NCBI RefSeq assembly: GCF_002077175.1
Contig: NZ_CP014943.1
Coordinates: 682,001-746,000 of the forward strand
Direction of reading: 5' to 3'
Origin: Colwellia sp. PAMC 21821
GTDB lineage: Bacteria; Pseudomonadota; Gammaproteobacteria; Enterobacterales; Alteromonadaceae
Length of the DNA: 64,000 nucleotides
The notes under the pieces were generated by a model. It saw only the letters and a program-made list of their open reading frames with translations. It was not told the DNA's origin and did not search any database. Below, piece by piece: positions 27,573 to 36,953 of the stretch; position 1 is the first letter of the stretch; every line of letters starts with the position of its first letter. The position numbers and the translations under genes are program-made.

Positions 27573-28250
27573 TTATCCTAAAGCGCCAGGTACCAGTGGA
27601 ACAAATCGAACAGCTTCAATTTGCTGTTCTTTAAATTCATCACCATGACGGGTAATTAACTTCAACACTTGGCTTTGTTCGCCAACAGGTATGATCAAGC
27701 GGCCACCATCAGCAAGCTGTTCGAGTAATGCCGCTGGCACCTCTGTAGGAGCTGCCGTTACAATAATGGCTTGAAATGGCGCTTTACTTTGCCAGCCTTG
27801 CCAGCCATCACCGTGTTTCATGGCCACATTATGTAGGTCCATCGTTCTTAACCTACGCTTTGCTTGCCATTGCAACGATTTTATCCGTTCGACTGAGAAC
27901 ACTTTAGGTGTTAACTGCGCCAGAATAGAGGTTTGATAACCTGAGCCCGTGCCTATTTCAAGAATGCTATCAGGCACACCATCAGCCAGCAACAATTCTG
28001 ACATTTTTGCCACAATATACGGTTGTGAAATGGTTTGTCCTTGACCAATCGGCAATGCCGTATTGTCATAGGCTTTGTGTGCTAAAATTTCGGGCACAAA
28101 TATATGGCGAGGTGAGCGAGCAATAGCCCTTAATACTTGTTGATTTTTGATGCCTTCAACCAGTAATTTTTGTGCCAGTAATTCCCCACTCCGACTCGAC
28201 TTTCCGCCGATGTTACTGCCTACTCTGGCATTGATATTACTTTGATTCAT
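27573..28250 (-). CDS. pcm: Protein-L-isoaspartate O-methyltransferase
   Basis: A 225-residue SAM-dependent methyltransferase. Motif I ([17 protein letters not shown], near residue 98) and the substrate stretch [18 protein letters not shown] are clear. It methylates isoaspartyl residues to start repair of aged proteins in the cytoplasm. It overlaps surE by four bases and is three bases from yqaA, part of the surE-pcm-nlpD-rpoS stationary-phase cluster. Confidence 0.97.
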   Translation of the reverse strand: MNQSNINARVGSNIGGKSSRSGELLAQKLLVEGIKNQQVLRAIARSPRHIFVPEILAHKAYDNTALPIGQGQTISQPYIVAKMSELLLADGVPDSILEIGTGSGYQTSILAQLTPKVFSVERIKSLQWQAKRRLRTMDLHNVAMKHGDGWQGWQSKAPFQAIIVTAAPTEVPAALLEQLADGGRLIIPVGEQSQVLKLITRHGDEFKEQQIEAVRFVPLVPGALG

Positions 28251-28999
28251 AGTGAAAGTTCATTAATCCATTCTGTCATTTTTGCCAAGCTTTTATAAGC
28301 GGTCATGTCTATCGTTAATGGGGTAATTGATGCAAAGCCATTGGCTATTGCATGAAAATCAGTACCTACGCCAGCATCAAGCTCTTGTCCTAATGGGCCG
28401 TACCAATAAATATCACGTTGCCAAGGATCTTTCACCTTTTTCATGGTTTCTGCTTTGTGGCGATTACCTAAACGCGTGACTTGAATGCCTTTTAATTCAT
28501 TCAGCGGTACATCAGGTACGTTGATATTAATAATTTGATCGCTGGGCAGCGGATGCAACTTCAAACGCTCAATAAATTTCGCGGTAACAAGAGCAGCCGT
28601 TTGAAAATGTTTAGGGTCTGAAGACACTAACGACACGGCTATGGCTGGCATGCCTAAATGGCGACCTTCTGTAGCCGCGGCAACCGTGCCAGAATATATA
28701 GTATCGTCGCCTAAATTCGCCCCATGATTTATACCAGCAACCACTAAATCAGGATACGGTTTCATTAACTGTGCAGCCCCTAAGTGAACGGCATCAGTGG
28801 GCGTGCCATTAACAGAAATAAAGCCATTTTCTAAGGTATGCGCTCGTAATGGATTTAACAAGGTTAACGAGTTACTTGCGCCACTGCAATTTCTATCTGG
28901 GGCAACTACCGTTACGTCAAAGACTTTTGCTAACTCATCAAAAAGTACTTTAATGCCATCAGCATGAACACCATCGTCATTACTCAGTAATATTCTCAT
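28247..28999 (-). CDS. surE: 5'/3'-nucleotidase SurE
   Basis: A 250-residue nucleotidase with the diagnostic N-terminus [14 protein letters not shown] (metal ligands Asp8, Asp9), the [15 protein letters not shown] loop and the [21 protein letters not shown] motif. It removes phosphate from nucleoside monophosphates and short polyphosphate. Located between the truD part of the fusion gene and pcm, as in E. coli. Confidence 0.97.
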   Translation of the reverse strand: MRILLSNDDGVHADGIKVLFDELAKVFDVTVVAPDRNCSGASNSLTLLNPLRAHTLENGFISVNGTPTDAVHLGAAQLMKPYPDLVVAGINHGANLGDDTIYSGTVAAATEGRHLGMPAIAVSLVSSDPKHFQTAALVTAKFIERLKLHPLPSDQIININVPDVPLNELKGIQVTRLGNRHKAETMKKVKDPWQRDIYWYGPLGQELDAGVGTDFHAIANGFASITPLTIDMTAYKSLAKMTEWINELSL

Positions 29000-29001
29000 G
29001 T

Positions 29002-30708
29002 TCAGCTATTTCGCTCCGCATCGCTTTCTGTTGTATTGATTATCGCTTTAGTGGTATCAGTTGACTGCCTAGTTGCGCCTACATCAACGCGTTCTGTCAT
29101 GTCTTTATAGTCAAGTAACTCACGCATAATGGTGGTAGCGTAAGCGCCAGCCGGCAAGAAAAATGACAAAGTCACAACATCGTTATCTACTATAATGCCA
29201 GCGTCTTTAATAGTTAATCGAATACGACGGCGTTCTTGTTTTAAACCAAACCGGGGTAAGCCCTCGCAAAATGCTTGCTGCCCATTGGCAATACTTCGCT
29301 CAAAAGCGTGCGCATCGCCGGTAGTCATTAATTCGCCCGCGCCCCACATTGGCGCAGTTATATCTAGATCATGTCCTGCAAGTCTTGCTGTTAAATGCTC
29401 ATCAATAACATCCGCTAGAAATACAGACTGCGTACCCGCCAACATCAACACATCACCACTGACTAAATTGTCGAATGTTTGTTGTTCGATACGTTGACTG
29501 ATCATTTCATTGAAAATTAATGACCGTGCGGCAGATAAATACATACCGCGTTTTTTCTTGTCTTTAACTTTTTGGCCTGAGAACAAACCTAAGGCTTTTT
29601 CGATGTTGCCACCATTAATGCCAAAACGTTGTTCACCAAAGTAGTTTGGCACGCCAAAATTACTGATCACGTGCCAACGTCTAACGAGTTCATCAATGTC
29701 GGTCACATCACGTAAAGTAATTTCAAAACGATTACCGTCTAAGCCACCTATGCGCAACTTTTTGTTATGACGTTTAGACGATAACACCTCGACACCTTCG
29801 ATGTTTAAGTCACTTAAGTCATAACTTTGCTTGCCCGGAACATGCACACCAAACCATTGTTCAGTCACAGCAAAGCGATCTTTTAAACCTGCATAGGAAA
29901 CTAAAGACTCTTTAACAGAAAAGTATTGCGCGAGTTGCTTGGCAACAAAAGCGGTATTAGCACCGGTTTTTCGAATATGAATAAAAAGGTGCTCACCTTC
30001 ACCACAAGGTTCAAAGGGAATTTTTTCACATACTTTAAAGTCTGAACGGTGACGACGCAACAAACCGGTCGACTTGGGTTTACCATATAAATAAGAGAAC
30101 TCTGGCAAGGGTGATGGGCTTTGCTCAGGTTTTTTCTCTTGGGCTTTTTCTGTGACTTTCTCTTTTTCTTTTTCTTTTTCTTCTAGTTTGATTGGATTTA
30201 GCGGTTCAGCGGTTAATGTTAAGTTGCTGTTATTTTCGGTTTTCATTAATAACACCACGGCATGTACCGACACACCTTCTTTGCGGCCAATGTAACCTAA
30301 TTTTTCAGTCGTGGTGGCTTTTACATTCACCTGTTCAATATCAGCTTGTAAATCTTCAGCCAAACATTCACGCATAGCTAAAAGGTGCGGCGCTATTTTA
30401 GGGGCTTGCGCACAAACAGTAATATCAGCATTACCTAAACAAAAGCCTCGGTCTTGCATTAAGCCAACGACATGGCGTAACAAAATTCGGCTTGAAATAT
30501 TTTTATATTCACCATCAGTATCGGGGAAATGATTACCAATATCCGCTAAACATAATGCTCCTAAAATTGCGTCACACAGAGCATGTATGGCAACATCACC
30601 GTCAGAATGTGCCACAAAACCAAACTCGTAAGGAATAGCAACACCGCCTAAAATTAATGGCCCTGCGCCGCCAAACTGATGAACGTCAAAACCGTGACCT
30701 ATTCGCAT
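29002..30708 (-). CDS. ispF-truD: IspF-TruD fusion: MEcPP synthase joined to tRNA pseudouridine-13 synthase
   Basis: One uninterrupted 568-codon frame. Residues 1 to about 156 are a complete IspF with metal ligands Asp8, His10 and His42. Residues about 157-203 are a charged, low-complexity linker of Glu, Lys, Pro and Ser encoded by a hexanucleotide tract at 30162-30181. Residues about 204-568 are a complete TruD, starting [17 protein letters not shown], with the catalytic Asp277 in [12 protein letters not shown]. In E. coli the two are adjacent separate genes. IspF makes cyclic MEP diphosphate in isoprenoid synthesis; TruD modifies U13 of tRNA-Glu. No shine-dalgarno or start codon is evident ahead of the TruD part, apart from an internal Met155. 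Confidence 0.9.
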   Translation of the reverse strand: MRIGHGFDVHQFGGAGPLILGGVAIPYEFGFVAHSDGDVAIHALCDAILGALCLADIGNHFPDTDGEYKNISSRILLRHVVGLMQDRGFCLGNADITVCAQAPKIAPHLLAMRECLAEDLQADIEQVNVKATTTEKLGYIGRKEGVSVHAVVLLMKTENNSNLTLTAEPLNPIKLEEKEKEKEKVTEKAQEKKPEQSPSPLPEFSYLYGKPKSTGLLRRHRSDFKVCEKIPFEPCGEGEHLFIHIRKTGANTAFVAKQLAQYFSVKESLVSYAGLKDRFAVTEQWFGVHVPGKQSYDLSDLNIEGVEVLSSKRHNKKLRIGGLDGNRFEITLRDVTDIDELVRRWHVISNFGVPNYFGEQRFGINGGNIEKALGLFSGQKVKDKKKRGMYLSAARSLIFNEMISQRIEQQTFDNLVSGDVLMLAGTQSVFLADVIDEHLTARLAGHDLDITAPMWGAGELMTTGDAHAFERSIANGQQAFCEGLPRFGLKQERRRIRLTIKDAGIIVDNDVVTLSFFLPAGAYATTIMRELLDYKDMTERVDVGATRQSTDTTKAIINTTESDAERNS

Positions 30709-31427
30709 ATTGCCTCTGGTGATAAATTATTTTTTTGTTGATTCAGAATAAACTCGGCTAAGCATAAATCTTCTGGCTGAGTAATTTTTATGTTGTCACT
30801 ACTGCCATTCACCAATCCACTCGGATACCCTAAAGCTTCCATCGCAGATGACTCATCAGTAATGCTTATACCACGGGATAAAGCGGTTGAAATAGCTGTG
30901 ATTAGTTCTTGTGTTTTAAACATTTGCGGAGTGAGTGCATGCCACATTTGACTGCGTTCTAACGTTGTTTCTACCCGGTGTTCTGTATTTGCTTGTTTCA
31001 TGGTATCGCGAACAGGAGATGCTAATAAGCCGCCATGATCGTTTTCAATACAATAGGTTATTAGTCGCGTTAAATCCTTGTGCTGAACACAAGGCCTTGC
31101 TGCATCATGCACCAACACCCATTGCTCTTTACTCATCTGCAAGCTTTTTAAACCAGCAAGTACAGAATCAACACGCTCTTTACCACCAACAACACAGGTT
31201 ACATTTTTATTATGGGCTAACGCAGTGCTAGGGTAATATTCATCGTTTTCACCTAAAGCAATAATGACATGGGAAATGGCACAGTGGCTAAGTAAACGCT
31301 GAACGGTGTGTTCTAAAATGGTGATATTTTCAATGGTTAAATATTGTTTGGGACAAGTTGCCAGCATACGTTTACCAACACCTGCAGCAGGCACGACGAC
31401 GGTAAAATGCCCAGTTGTATTGTTCAT
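30699..31427 (-). CDS. ispD: MEP cytidylyltransferase
   Basis: A 242-residue nucleotidyltransferase with the CTP-binding N-terminus [11 protein letters not shown] (residues 11-21) and the conserved [11 protein letters not shown] (near 104). It attaches CMP to methylerythritol phosphate in the non-mevalonate isoprenoid path, two steps before IspF. It overlaps the ispF-truD start by ten bases and shares one base with ftsB, in the standard ftsB-ispD-ispF order. Confidence 0.96.
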   Translation of the reverse strand: MNNTTGHFTVVVPAAGVGKRMLATCPKQYLTIENITILEHTVQRLLSHCAISHVIIALGENDEYYPSTALAHNKNVTCVVGGKERVDSVLAGLKSLQMSKEQWVLVHDAARPCVQHKDLTRLITYCIENDHGGLLASPVRDTMKQANTEHRVETTLERSQMWHALTPQMFKTQELITAISTALSRGISITDESSAMEALGYPSGLVNGSSDNIKITQPEDLCLAEFILNQQKNNLSPEAICE

Positions 31428-31732
31428 TATCGCAAGCGTTCCTTTTTGTCGGCATCGTCATCATTAGGAATAACACGGAAAAATGTTTCGCCCTCTTTGA
31501 TCATGCCTAACTCATGCCGTGCACGTTCTTCAATAGCTTCAGTACCCGATTTTAAATCATCGGTATCGGCATAGAGTAATTTATTACGTTGCTTAAGCTT
31601 ATTATTATTGGCTAGCTGCCTTGTCACTTCTTCTTCTAAAGCGAGATAATCAGGCACACTATTTTTACCAAACCAAAGTCGGTATTGTAAAAGTACAAGA
31701 AAAAGTATTAAAACTGCCGTGATCAGCCGCAT
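31427..31732 (-). CDS. ftsB: Cell division protein FtsB
   Basis: A 101-residue protein started at the ATG at 31732, giving the FtsB pattern: a short cytoplasmic tip, a membrane helix (residues 3-20, ITAVLILFLVLLQYRLWFG), then a periplasmic coiled coil and the conserved EERARHELGMIKEGETFFRV. A longer frame to 31825 adds an unrelated N-terminus. It joins FtsL and FtsQ in the divisome. Confidence 0.93.
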   Translation of the reverse strand: MRLITAVLILFLVLLQYRLWFGKNSVPDYLALEEEVTRQLANNNKLKQRNKLLYADTDDLKSGTEAIEERARHELGMIKEGETFFRVIPNDDDADKKERLR

Positions 31733-31821
31733 AAAGTAACTAAAGTCGTTATTGAAGACGTAAATTGATACGCTATTATAAATGCGTACCGCCTGCTGTA
31801 AACACCCAACAAGATTTAAAA

Positions 31822-32550
31822 TCAATTGTCAGGTAAATTTACCCTTGGTTGTTTGAAATTACGCCAATTAATTGTGCAAGATAGCAGCAACTCGCGTAAC
31901 GATGGCATGATCGGTTGTGACTTTCGGCTGTTTTTCCAGCAATGGCCTGCACATGCTGCTGTCATTATTTTCTTAGTTGGCTTAAGCAAGTTGACACTGT
32001 GGCGATTAACTTCAGGTTTAACCTCACTCTTGTCAAACTTAGTCGCGCCATTAGGCGTATCGTTATCTGTTAAATAAAACCAGCCATAAACGTTAGTTCG
32101 AAAGCGTTGTTTCTCTCTATCTATTCGATCGATACTATCAAGCACAATATGACTCTTTAATGCTATAGGCACCACTAAGCCATGCACCAATGCTTGGCCT
32201 CTATACCAAGCAATAACATTGTCATTATACGCTGACAATTGGCTTATTGATGGCAGCGCACTGACTTGTTTCGCTGACCAACTGGCATTTTGAATATCTA
32301 ATTCAAGCGGTGTTTGTGCATTAAGTAGCGCAAATGCTGTACGTTTAACATAATGCGGTAAACTTTTAATGCGGCTTTGTAACCCTGCTACCGATGAATA
32401 TTCATTGCGGGCTAAGGTCATTAACTCTCGTTCATAAAGGGCATTACACAGTTCAGCAAAGTCTGATGACTGCTGCTCCGATTGCCATAATAATGATTGA
32501 GTGACCATGAATTTAACAACTGCTTTAATAAATGCCGATAATTTAAGCAT
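31822..32550 (-). CDS. Conserved-looking protein of unknown function
   Basis: A 242-residue frame with no family I recognise. It has no clear signal peptide; the N-terminus is mildly amphipathic, the middle has mixed alpha/beta character (WYRGQALVHGLVVPIALKSH) and the C-terminal 60 residues are strongly basic with two Cys (TAACAGHC). A second in-frame ATG sits at codon 15. It lies 89 bases upstream of ftsB on the same strand and may share its promoter. Codon use looks like that of its neighbours. Confidence 0.6.
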   Translation of the reverse strand: MLKLSAFIKAVVKFMVTQSLLWQSEQQSSDFAELCNALYERELMTLARNEYSSVAGLQSRIKSLPHYVKRTAFALLNAQTPLELDIQNASWSAKQVSALPSISQLSAYNDNVIAWYRGQALVHGLVVPIALKSHIVLDSIDRIDREKQRFRTNVYGWFYLTDNDTPNGATKFDKSEVKPEVNRHSVNLLKPTKKIMTAACAGHCWKNSRKSQPIMPSLRELLLSCTINWRNFKQPRVNLPDN

Positions 32551-33163
32551 ACTCGATTGTTGTGTAAAGATAAAATAGCGCTACAACATTCTGTCTACCA
32601 ATTTTAATCTCATCAGCTTCTTAATCGGTTCTGTGTCCATTATCTAAGCTAGTGGAGCTACGTGAGAGATAATACTAAACTAGCTCATTATCTATTTATG
32701 TAAATAGCGATTTCAGTGAAAAAGAATAGATAATTCAACACAATACAACATAATACAATTGATAATAAAATCACGACTGACTTAAACCTGTCTCTTGTAT
32801 TTAAAGATATTTCCCCTAAAAGTAGACTATTTACATTGGTTAAACTGCTATAAATTGACTTCTCCTGCGGAATTAATCCTCCCTAAATCAGCAAAAATAC
32901 ATTTAAACCAAGTTGATTAATAGTATTACTCATTAATACCATAATAAAATGCCCAATGAGGGTAGCTCACGTGGCATTAATATTTTTAGATAGTGAATCA
33001 CAATTGTTAAAACATCTAGTCCATGGAGATAGTCGTAACCTCTGCGGTTTTTCCCGTCGCTAAAAAATATGTTTAAATCATTGTTTTTTTATAACTCAAG
33101 CGAGCATTCCCAAGTCTTTTCGGTATAATATAAAAAATAGTTTTAGCAAGTTTTGGAGTAGAA
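32551..33163. other. Gene-free 613-base stretch between the unknown gene and upp
   Basis: AT-rich with frequent stops in all frames. A degenerate end of the ATACCAA-type repeats is visible at about 32908-32946 (ACCAAGTTGATTAATAG). A TATAAT at 33124-33129 lies 35 bases before the upp start and is the best -10 candidate, but its -35 region is poor. I see no PurR-type palindrome or riboswitch. Confidence 0.4.
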
Positions 33164-33790
33164 ATGAGCGTAATCGAAGTAAAACACCCCCTAATTAAAC
33201 ACAAACTCGGCATAATGCGTGAAGCCGATATAAGTACCAAGCGCTTTCGCGAACTTGCCTCTGAAGTGGGTTGCTTGTTAACTTACGAAGCAACTAAAAA
33301 TCTCGAATTAGAAACTAAAACCATCGATAGCTGGAATGGCGAAATTCAAGTAGAACAAATTAAAGGTAAAAAAGTCACGGTTGTGCCTATTTTACGTGCT
33401 GGTTTGGGCATGATGGACGGTGTTTTAGAACTTATACCTAGCGCTCGAATCTCAGTTGTTGGCATGTACCGTAATGAAGAAACACTTGAACCTGTGTTTT
33501 ACTTTGAAAAGTTAGCCGGACAAATTGAAGAGCGTTTAGCACTAGTGATTGACCCTATGCTTGCTACTGGTGGCTCTATGGTAGCCACTATCGACTTATT
33601 AAAAGAACGTGGTTCAACAAATATTAAAGCACTAGTTTTAGTGGCTGCACCAGAAGGCATTGCAGCATTAGAGAAAGCACATCCTGATGTTGATCTTTAT
33701 ACCGCCTCTGTTGATGACCGCTTAGATGACGCCGGTTATATATTGCCAGGTTTGGGTGATGCTGGAGATAAAATTTTCGGCACTAAATAG
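33164..33790 (+). CDS. upp: Uracil phosphoribosyltransferase
   Basis: A 208-residue enzyme with the PRPP-binding motif [16 protein letters not shown] (near residue 128) and the uracil-binding C-terminal segment [23 protein letters not shown]. It converts uracil plus PRPP to UMP (salvage). Followed by a hairpin at 33880-33900 and then uraA, the usual upp-uraA pair. GGAG site before the ATG. Confidence 0.97.
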   Translation: MSVIEVKHPLIKHKLGIMREADISTKRFRELASEVGCLLTYEATKNLELETKTIDSWNGEIQVEQIKGKKVTVVPILRAGLGMMDGVLELIPSARISVVGMYRNEETLEPVFYFEKLAGQIEERLALVIDPMLATGGSMVATIDLLKERGSTNIKALVLVAAPEGIAALEKAHPDVDLYTASVDDRLDDAGYILPGLGDAGDKIFGTK

Positions 33791-33879
33791 TAACTATATC
33801 TACACCAGCATATTGCTGTATTTGGCATTATGTTTGTCGAGATAAAAACAGTCGTCATGGTTTTAAAAGCACCACTATA

Positions 33880-33903
33880 CTGCCAGCTTGCTGGCAGTTT
33901 TAT
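33880..33903 (+). terminator. Terminator or attenuator between upp and uraA
   Basis: Perfect inverted repeat CTGCCAGC-TT-GCTGGCAG followed by TTTTATT. It sits 90 bases after upp and 17 bases before the uraA start, so it may reduce read-through into uraA. Confidence 0.7.
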
Positions 33904-33913
33904 TGAGTAAAAT

Positions 33914-35179
33914 ATGAATAAAGAAGATAACCTAGTAAAAAGCGTAGATCATAATAATCAGTCACTCTTTCAAGAAGTGCTTACCGGGACCCAAATGCTA
34001 TTTGTTGCTTTTGGCGCTTTGGTATTAATGCCTTTACTCACGGGCTTAGATCCAAACGTGGCTTTGTGTACAGCAGGTATAGGTACTTTGCTATTCCAAC
34101 TGGTAACAAAACGACAAGTCCCCGTATTTTTAGCGTCTTCATTTGTTTTTATTGCTCCTATTATGTACAGCACGCAAACCTGGGGGATTCCGGCAACTAT
34201 GGGTGCTTTGGCCGTTGTTGGGGTTGTCTATGTTTGCTTTAGTGGCCTGATTAAAGCCCGTGGTGTTGGCTTTATTAGCAAGTACCTACCTCCTATTGTT
34301 ACTGGCCCTATTATAATGGTCATTGGATTATCACTTGCTCCCGTTGCCGTTCATATGGCTTTAGGTCGCACCGGTGATGGCTCAGTACAGTTGATTGACC
34401 ATACACTGGCCTTAAGTATTTCATTACCGGCCCTACTGACGACCCTTTTGGTATCGGCGTTTAGTAAAGGTTTTATGCGTTTAATGCCAATTTTATCGGG
34501 CATTGTTGTCGGTTATGTATTATCGCTTTATCACGGTATTATCGACTTTACGCCGGTCCAAAATGCCGCATGGTTTGCCGTCCCTAAATTTACCGCACCT
34601 GAATTTCATTGGCAGGCCATTATATACATGCTGCCCATCGCCATTGCCCCAGCCATTGAACACATAGGTGATATTTTAGCGATTGGTTCAGCAACCGGTA
34701 AAGATTACATTAAAAAACCAGGCTTACACCGTACGCTGTTTGGAGATGGCATCGCGACGACGGCGGCCTCAATGTTGGGCGGCCCGCCAAATACCACTTA
34801 CTCAGAAGTTACTGGCGCGGTGATGCTAACCAAAGCGTTTAACCCTAGAATTATGACCTGGGCTGCTTGTACGGCCATTATTATGGCCTTTGTGGGTAAA
34901 CTGGGCGCTTTGTTGCACACCATACCCGGTGCCGTAATGGGCGGTATTATGATGCTATTATTTGGTTTAATCGCCAGTGTCGGCTTAGGTAGTTTAGTTA
35001 AAGCAAAAGTTGATTTTGACCAACCGCGAAACTTCATTATTTTTGCCGTGGTATTAGTTTTTGGTATCGGTGGTATGGCATTAAACTTAGGTGGGTTTAG
35101 CATTCAAGGAATTAGCTTGTGTGCACTAGTCGCTATAGGTTTAAACTTGCTTTTACCTAAAGAAGTGACAAAAGTATAG
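33914..35179 (+). CDS. uraA: Uracil:proton symporter UraA (NCS2 family)
   Basis: A 421-residue permease with about 14 hydrophobic segments. The NCS2 signature is visible around residues 240-300 (AIAPAIEHIGDILAIGSATGKDY and GGPPNTTYSEVTGAVMLT), including the substrate-contacting Glu. It imports uracil that Upp converts to UMP. Its stop codon touches the first unit of an 11-bp tandem repeat. Confidence 0.95.
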   Translation: MNKEDNLVKSVDHNNQSLFQEVLTGTQMLFVAFGALVLMPLLTGLDPNVALCTAGIGTLLFQLVTKRQVPVFLASSFVFIAPIMYSTQTWGIPATMGALAVVGVVYVCFSGLIKARGVGFISKYLPPIVTGPIIMVIGLSLAPVAVHMALGRTGDGSVQLIDHTLALSISLPALLTTLLVSAFSKGFMRLMPILSGIVVGYVLSLYHGIIDFTPVQNAAWFAVPKFTAPEFHWQAIIYMLPIAIAPAIEHIGDILAIGSATGKDYIKKPGLHRTLFGDGIATTAASMLGGPPNTTYSEVTGAVMLTKAFNPRIMTWAACTAIIMAFVGKLGALLHTIPGAVMGGIMMLLFGLIASVGLGSLVKAKVDFDQPRNFIIFAVVLVFGIGGMALNLGGFSIQGISLCALVAIGLNLLLPKEVTKV

Positions 35180-35255
35180 TGCTAAATCAGTGCTAACTTA
35201 ACTCTAAATCAACTCTAAATCAGCTCTAAGTTAGTTCTAATTTAACTGTAAATCA
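35179..35255. repeat. Seven-unit 11-bp tandem repeat after uraA
   Basis: Seven units of exactly 11 bp, consensus like RYTCTAAATCA (for example ACTCTAAATCA twice, GCTCTAAGTTA, GTTCTAATTTA), starting on the last base of the uraA stop and ending at the terminator. Confidence 0.8.
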
Positions 35256-35289
35256 AAAGGCCTGAACGCCATTGCGTAAGGCCTTTTTT
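35256..35289. terminator. Bidirectional terminator between uraA and the signalling operon
   Basis: AAAGGCCT / AGGCCTTT outer stem with an inner ACGC-CATT-GCGT stem, followed by T6 on the plus strand and by TTTTGATTT on the minus strand. It serves both convergent transcripts. Confidence 0.85.
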
Positions 35290-35347
35290 AATAAATATTA
35301 AAAGGTTACCAGCCTATTTTAGTAGAATATAATTCACTAAAAGTGGC

Positions 35348-35731
35348 TTAATCCATCGATAAAATACATTTTTCTAATGCAGAGAAAAATGCTTTACCAT
35401 AATCTTTTTCAAGGCATGCTGTTGGTTTATATTTTTCTGTCAGCTTTATATTATCTTCGGTAATCACACCACTTAGTAGAAAAACAGGCAGGCTTTCGTG
35501 CATTTCACGAATAAATTTCAACACATCAATACCTTCACCATCAGGTAAATTCCAATCAATAAGTGCAATAACATGCTTGTCATGCGCAAATATGGCTTTC
35601 GCCTCTGCAACCGTTTCTGCAACATCCAAAACAATATTCAACGAAGCACAATATCTGTCTATCGACATTCTCATTAACTCAACATCACCTTCATTGTCTT
35701 CAACGTACAGAATATTTATCGGTTCACTCAT
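35348..35731 (-). CDS. Single-domain response regulator (Rcp1-like), second of the operon
   Basis: A 127-residue receiver with no output domain, begun at the ATG at 35731 (MSEPINILYVEDNEGDVEL), which overlaps the upstream kinase stop by eight bases. The acidic pocket (ED in YVEDNEGD), the phospho-acceptor Asp in ALIDWNLPDGEG and the late Lys in CLEKDYGK are visible. Rcp1-type receivers work as phosphate shuttles to another protein. Last gene of the five-gene operon. Confidence 0.88.
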   Translation of the reverse strand: MSEPINILYVEDNEGDVELMRMSIDRYCASLNIVLDVAETVAEAKAIFAHDKHVIALIDWNLPDGEGIDVLKFIREMHESLPVFLLSGVITEDNIKLTEKYKPTACLEKDYGKAFFSALEKCILSMD

Positions 35732-36488
35732 GAGGTAAGTCCTTAGCAATTTTAAAGGAGAAAGCGGAACCTTGGTCATTATTTAAGGCTACACTGATAT
35801 CGCCCTGATGCTTTTGTAATATTTTTTTTGATAATGCTAAGCCCATACCTAAACCAGGATATATTTTACTGGAAACGCCTCTTCTTAAAACTTTGAATAT
35901 TTTTTCAGTCAAGTTTTCAGGGACGCCGATACCATTATCGCTAATGCTAAAGTGCCAATAATCCTGATCATCGCTGGTACTCACTGAAATAACAGGTTTA
36001 TTGTCTGGAAGCTGATAAGTCAACGCATTCTCAATAAGGCATTTAAACAGCAAACTAACTTGTTCCTCATCTCCAATAATTGTGGGTAAATCTGCACAGG
36101 TAATTTCTGCCGCTGTTTTCGATATCAATGATGATAAATCATCTAAAGCTTTTGCCACTATTTTATTACTATCGAGTGACGTAAATGGCTGAGCCCTTGT
36201 ATTTAATCTTGAATAGCTTTTAATAGCATTCATAATTTGCGTTGTTTGAGCTGAGCCACTGGTGATCAAGTCAAAGTGACGTTTAGTTTTCTCATCAAAA
36301 CTGTCACCATATTTACTGACAATAATTTCAGAGAAGCTATTTATTTGCCTCAAAGGTGCGCTAAGATCATGTGACACAATATAGACAAACTCTTCGTATT
36401 CAGCCTTTAGCACCGCTAATTCCTGCTTCACCTTGTCTACTTCATTCGCTAGTCCGTTCTCTAGCTTATTGTTTATCTTTGTACTCAT
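35724..36488 (-). CDS. Sensor-less histidine kinase
   Basis: A 254-residue kinase made only of a short coiled coil, a HisKA domain (YIVSHDLSAPLRQINSFSEI, phospho-acceptor His near residue 40) and an HATPase domain (NALTYQ, DNGIGVPENL, GLGMGLALSKKIL). With no membrane segment or sensor domain it is probably cytoplasmic and takes its input from another protein of the operon. It lies 18 bases after the first receiver gene. Confidence 0.88.
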   Translation of the reverse strand: MSTKINNKLENGLANEVDKVKQELAVLKAEYEEFVYIVSHDLSAPLRQINSFSEIIVSKYGDSFDEKTKRHFDLITSGSAQTTQIMNAIKSYSRLNTRAQPFTSLDSNKIVAKALDDLSSLISKTAAEITCADLPTIIGDEEQVSLLFKCLIENALTYQLPDNKPVISVSTSDDQDYWHFSISDNGIGVPENLTEKIFKVLRRGVSSKIYPGLGMGLALSKKILQKHQGDISVALNNDQGSAFSFKIAKDLPHE

Positions 36489-36506
36489 TATTGGTCCTTG
36501 TTTTAC

Positions 36507-36953
36507 CTAGCTATTACTGGTCGGCAAACAAACAATATCACCCCAAAAACGTTCTACATCTTTAACAACTTTCATAAATTCACTGGCACTTACCGGTTTA
36601 ACAATATAGCAATTGGCATGTAAATCGTAACTTTCAATAACGTCTTTATCAGCTTCAGAGCTAGTTAAAACAATAACGGGTATTCTTCTAAGCAATGGGT
36701 CAGTTTTAACAATTTCCAACACTTCTTTACCGTCAGTGCTTGGTAAGTTTAAATCTAACAATATGATATCGGGCGTAACAGCTCCTTCATAGCCATTACG
36801 TTTGAACAAATAATCTAATGCAATATCGCCATCTTCAGCAATATGTAGGTTATTGCGAAATATGGCGTCTTCAAAAGCTTCTCGCGTTAGCTCTATGTCA
36901 CCTTCATTATCTTCAACCAATAATATTTCAGCTACTCGAACATCCTGTGTCAT
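36507..36953 (-). CDS. Single-domain response regulator (Rcp1-like), first of the operon
   Basis: A 148-residue receiver of the Rcp1 type (ILLVEDNEGDIELTREAFEDA; phospho-acceptor Asp in ILLDLNLPSTDG; Lys in CYIVKPVSASEF). It has the FKRNGYEGAVTPD insert usual in this subgroup and no output domain. Its start overlaps the large kinase stop by four bases (ATGA). Confidence 0.9.
   Translation of the reverse strand: MTQDVRVAEILLVEDNEGDIELTREAFEDAIFRNNLHIAEDGDIALDYLFKRNGYEGAVTPDIILLDLNLPSTDGKEVLEIVKTDPLLRRIPVIVLTSSEADKDVIESYDLHANCYIVKPVSASEFMKVVKDVERFWGDIVCLPTSNS

Noticed and set aside
31733..31825. Longer N-terminus for FtsB
   Set aside because: It would place 31 unrelated residues before the membrane helix; family proteins begin at the inner ATG.
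33124..33129. TATAAT as a firm upp promoter
   Set aside because: No acceptable -35 at 16-18 bases; kept only as a remark.
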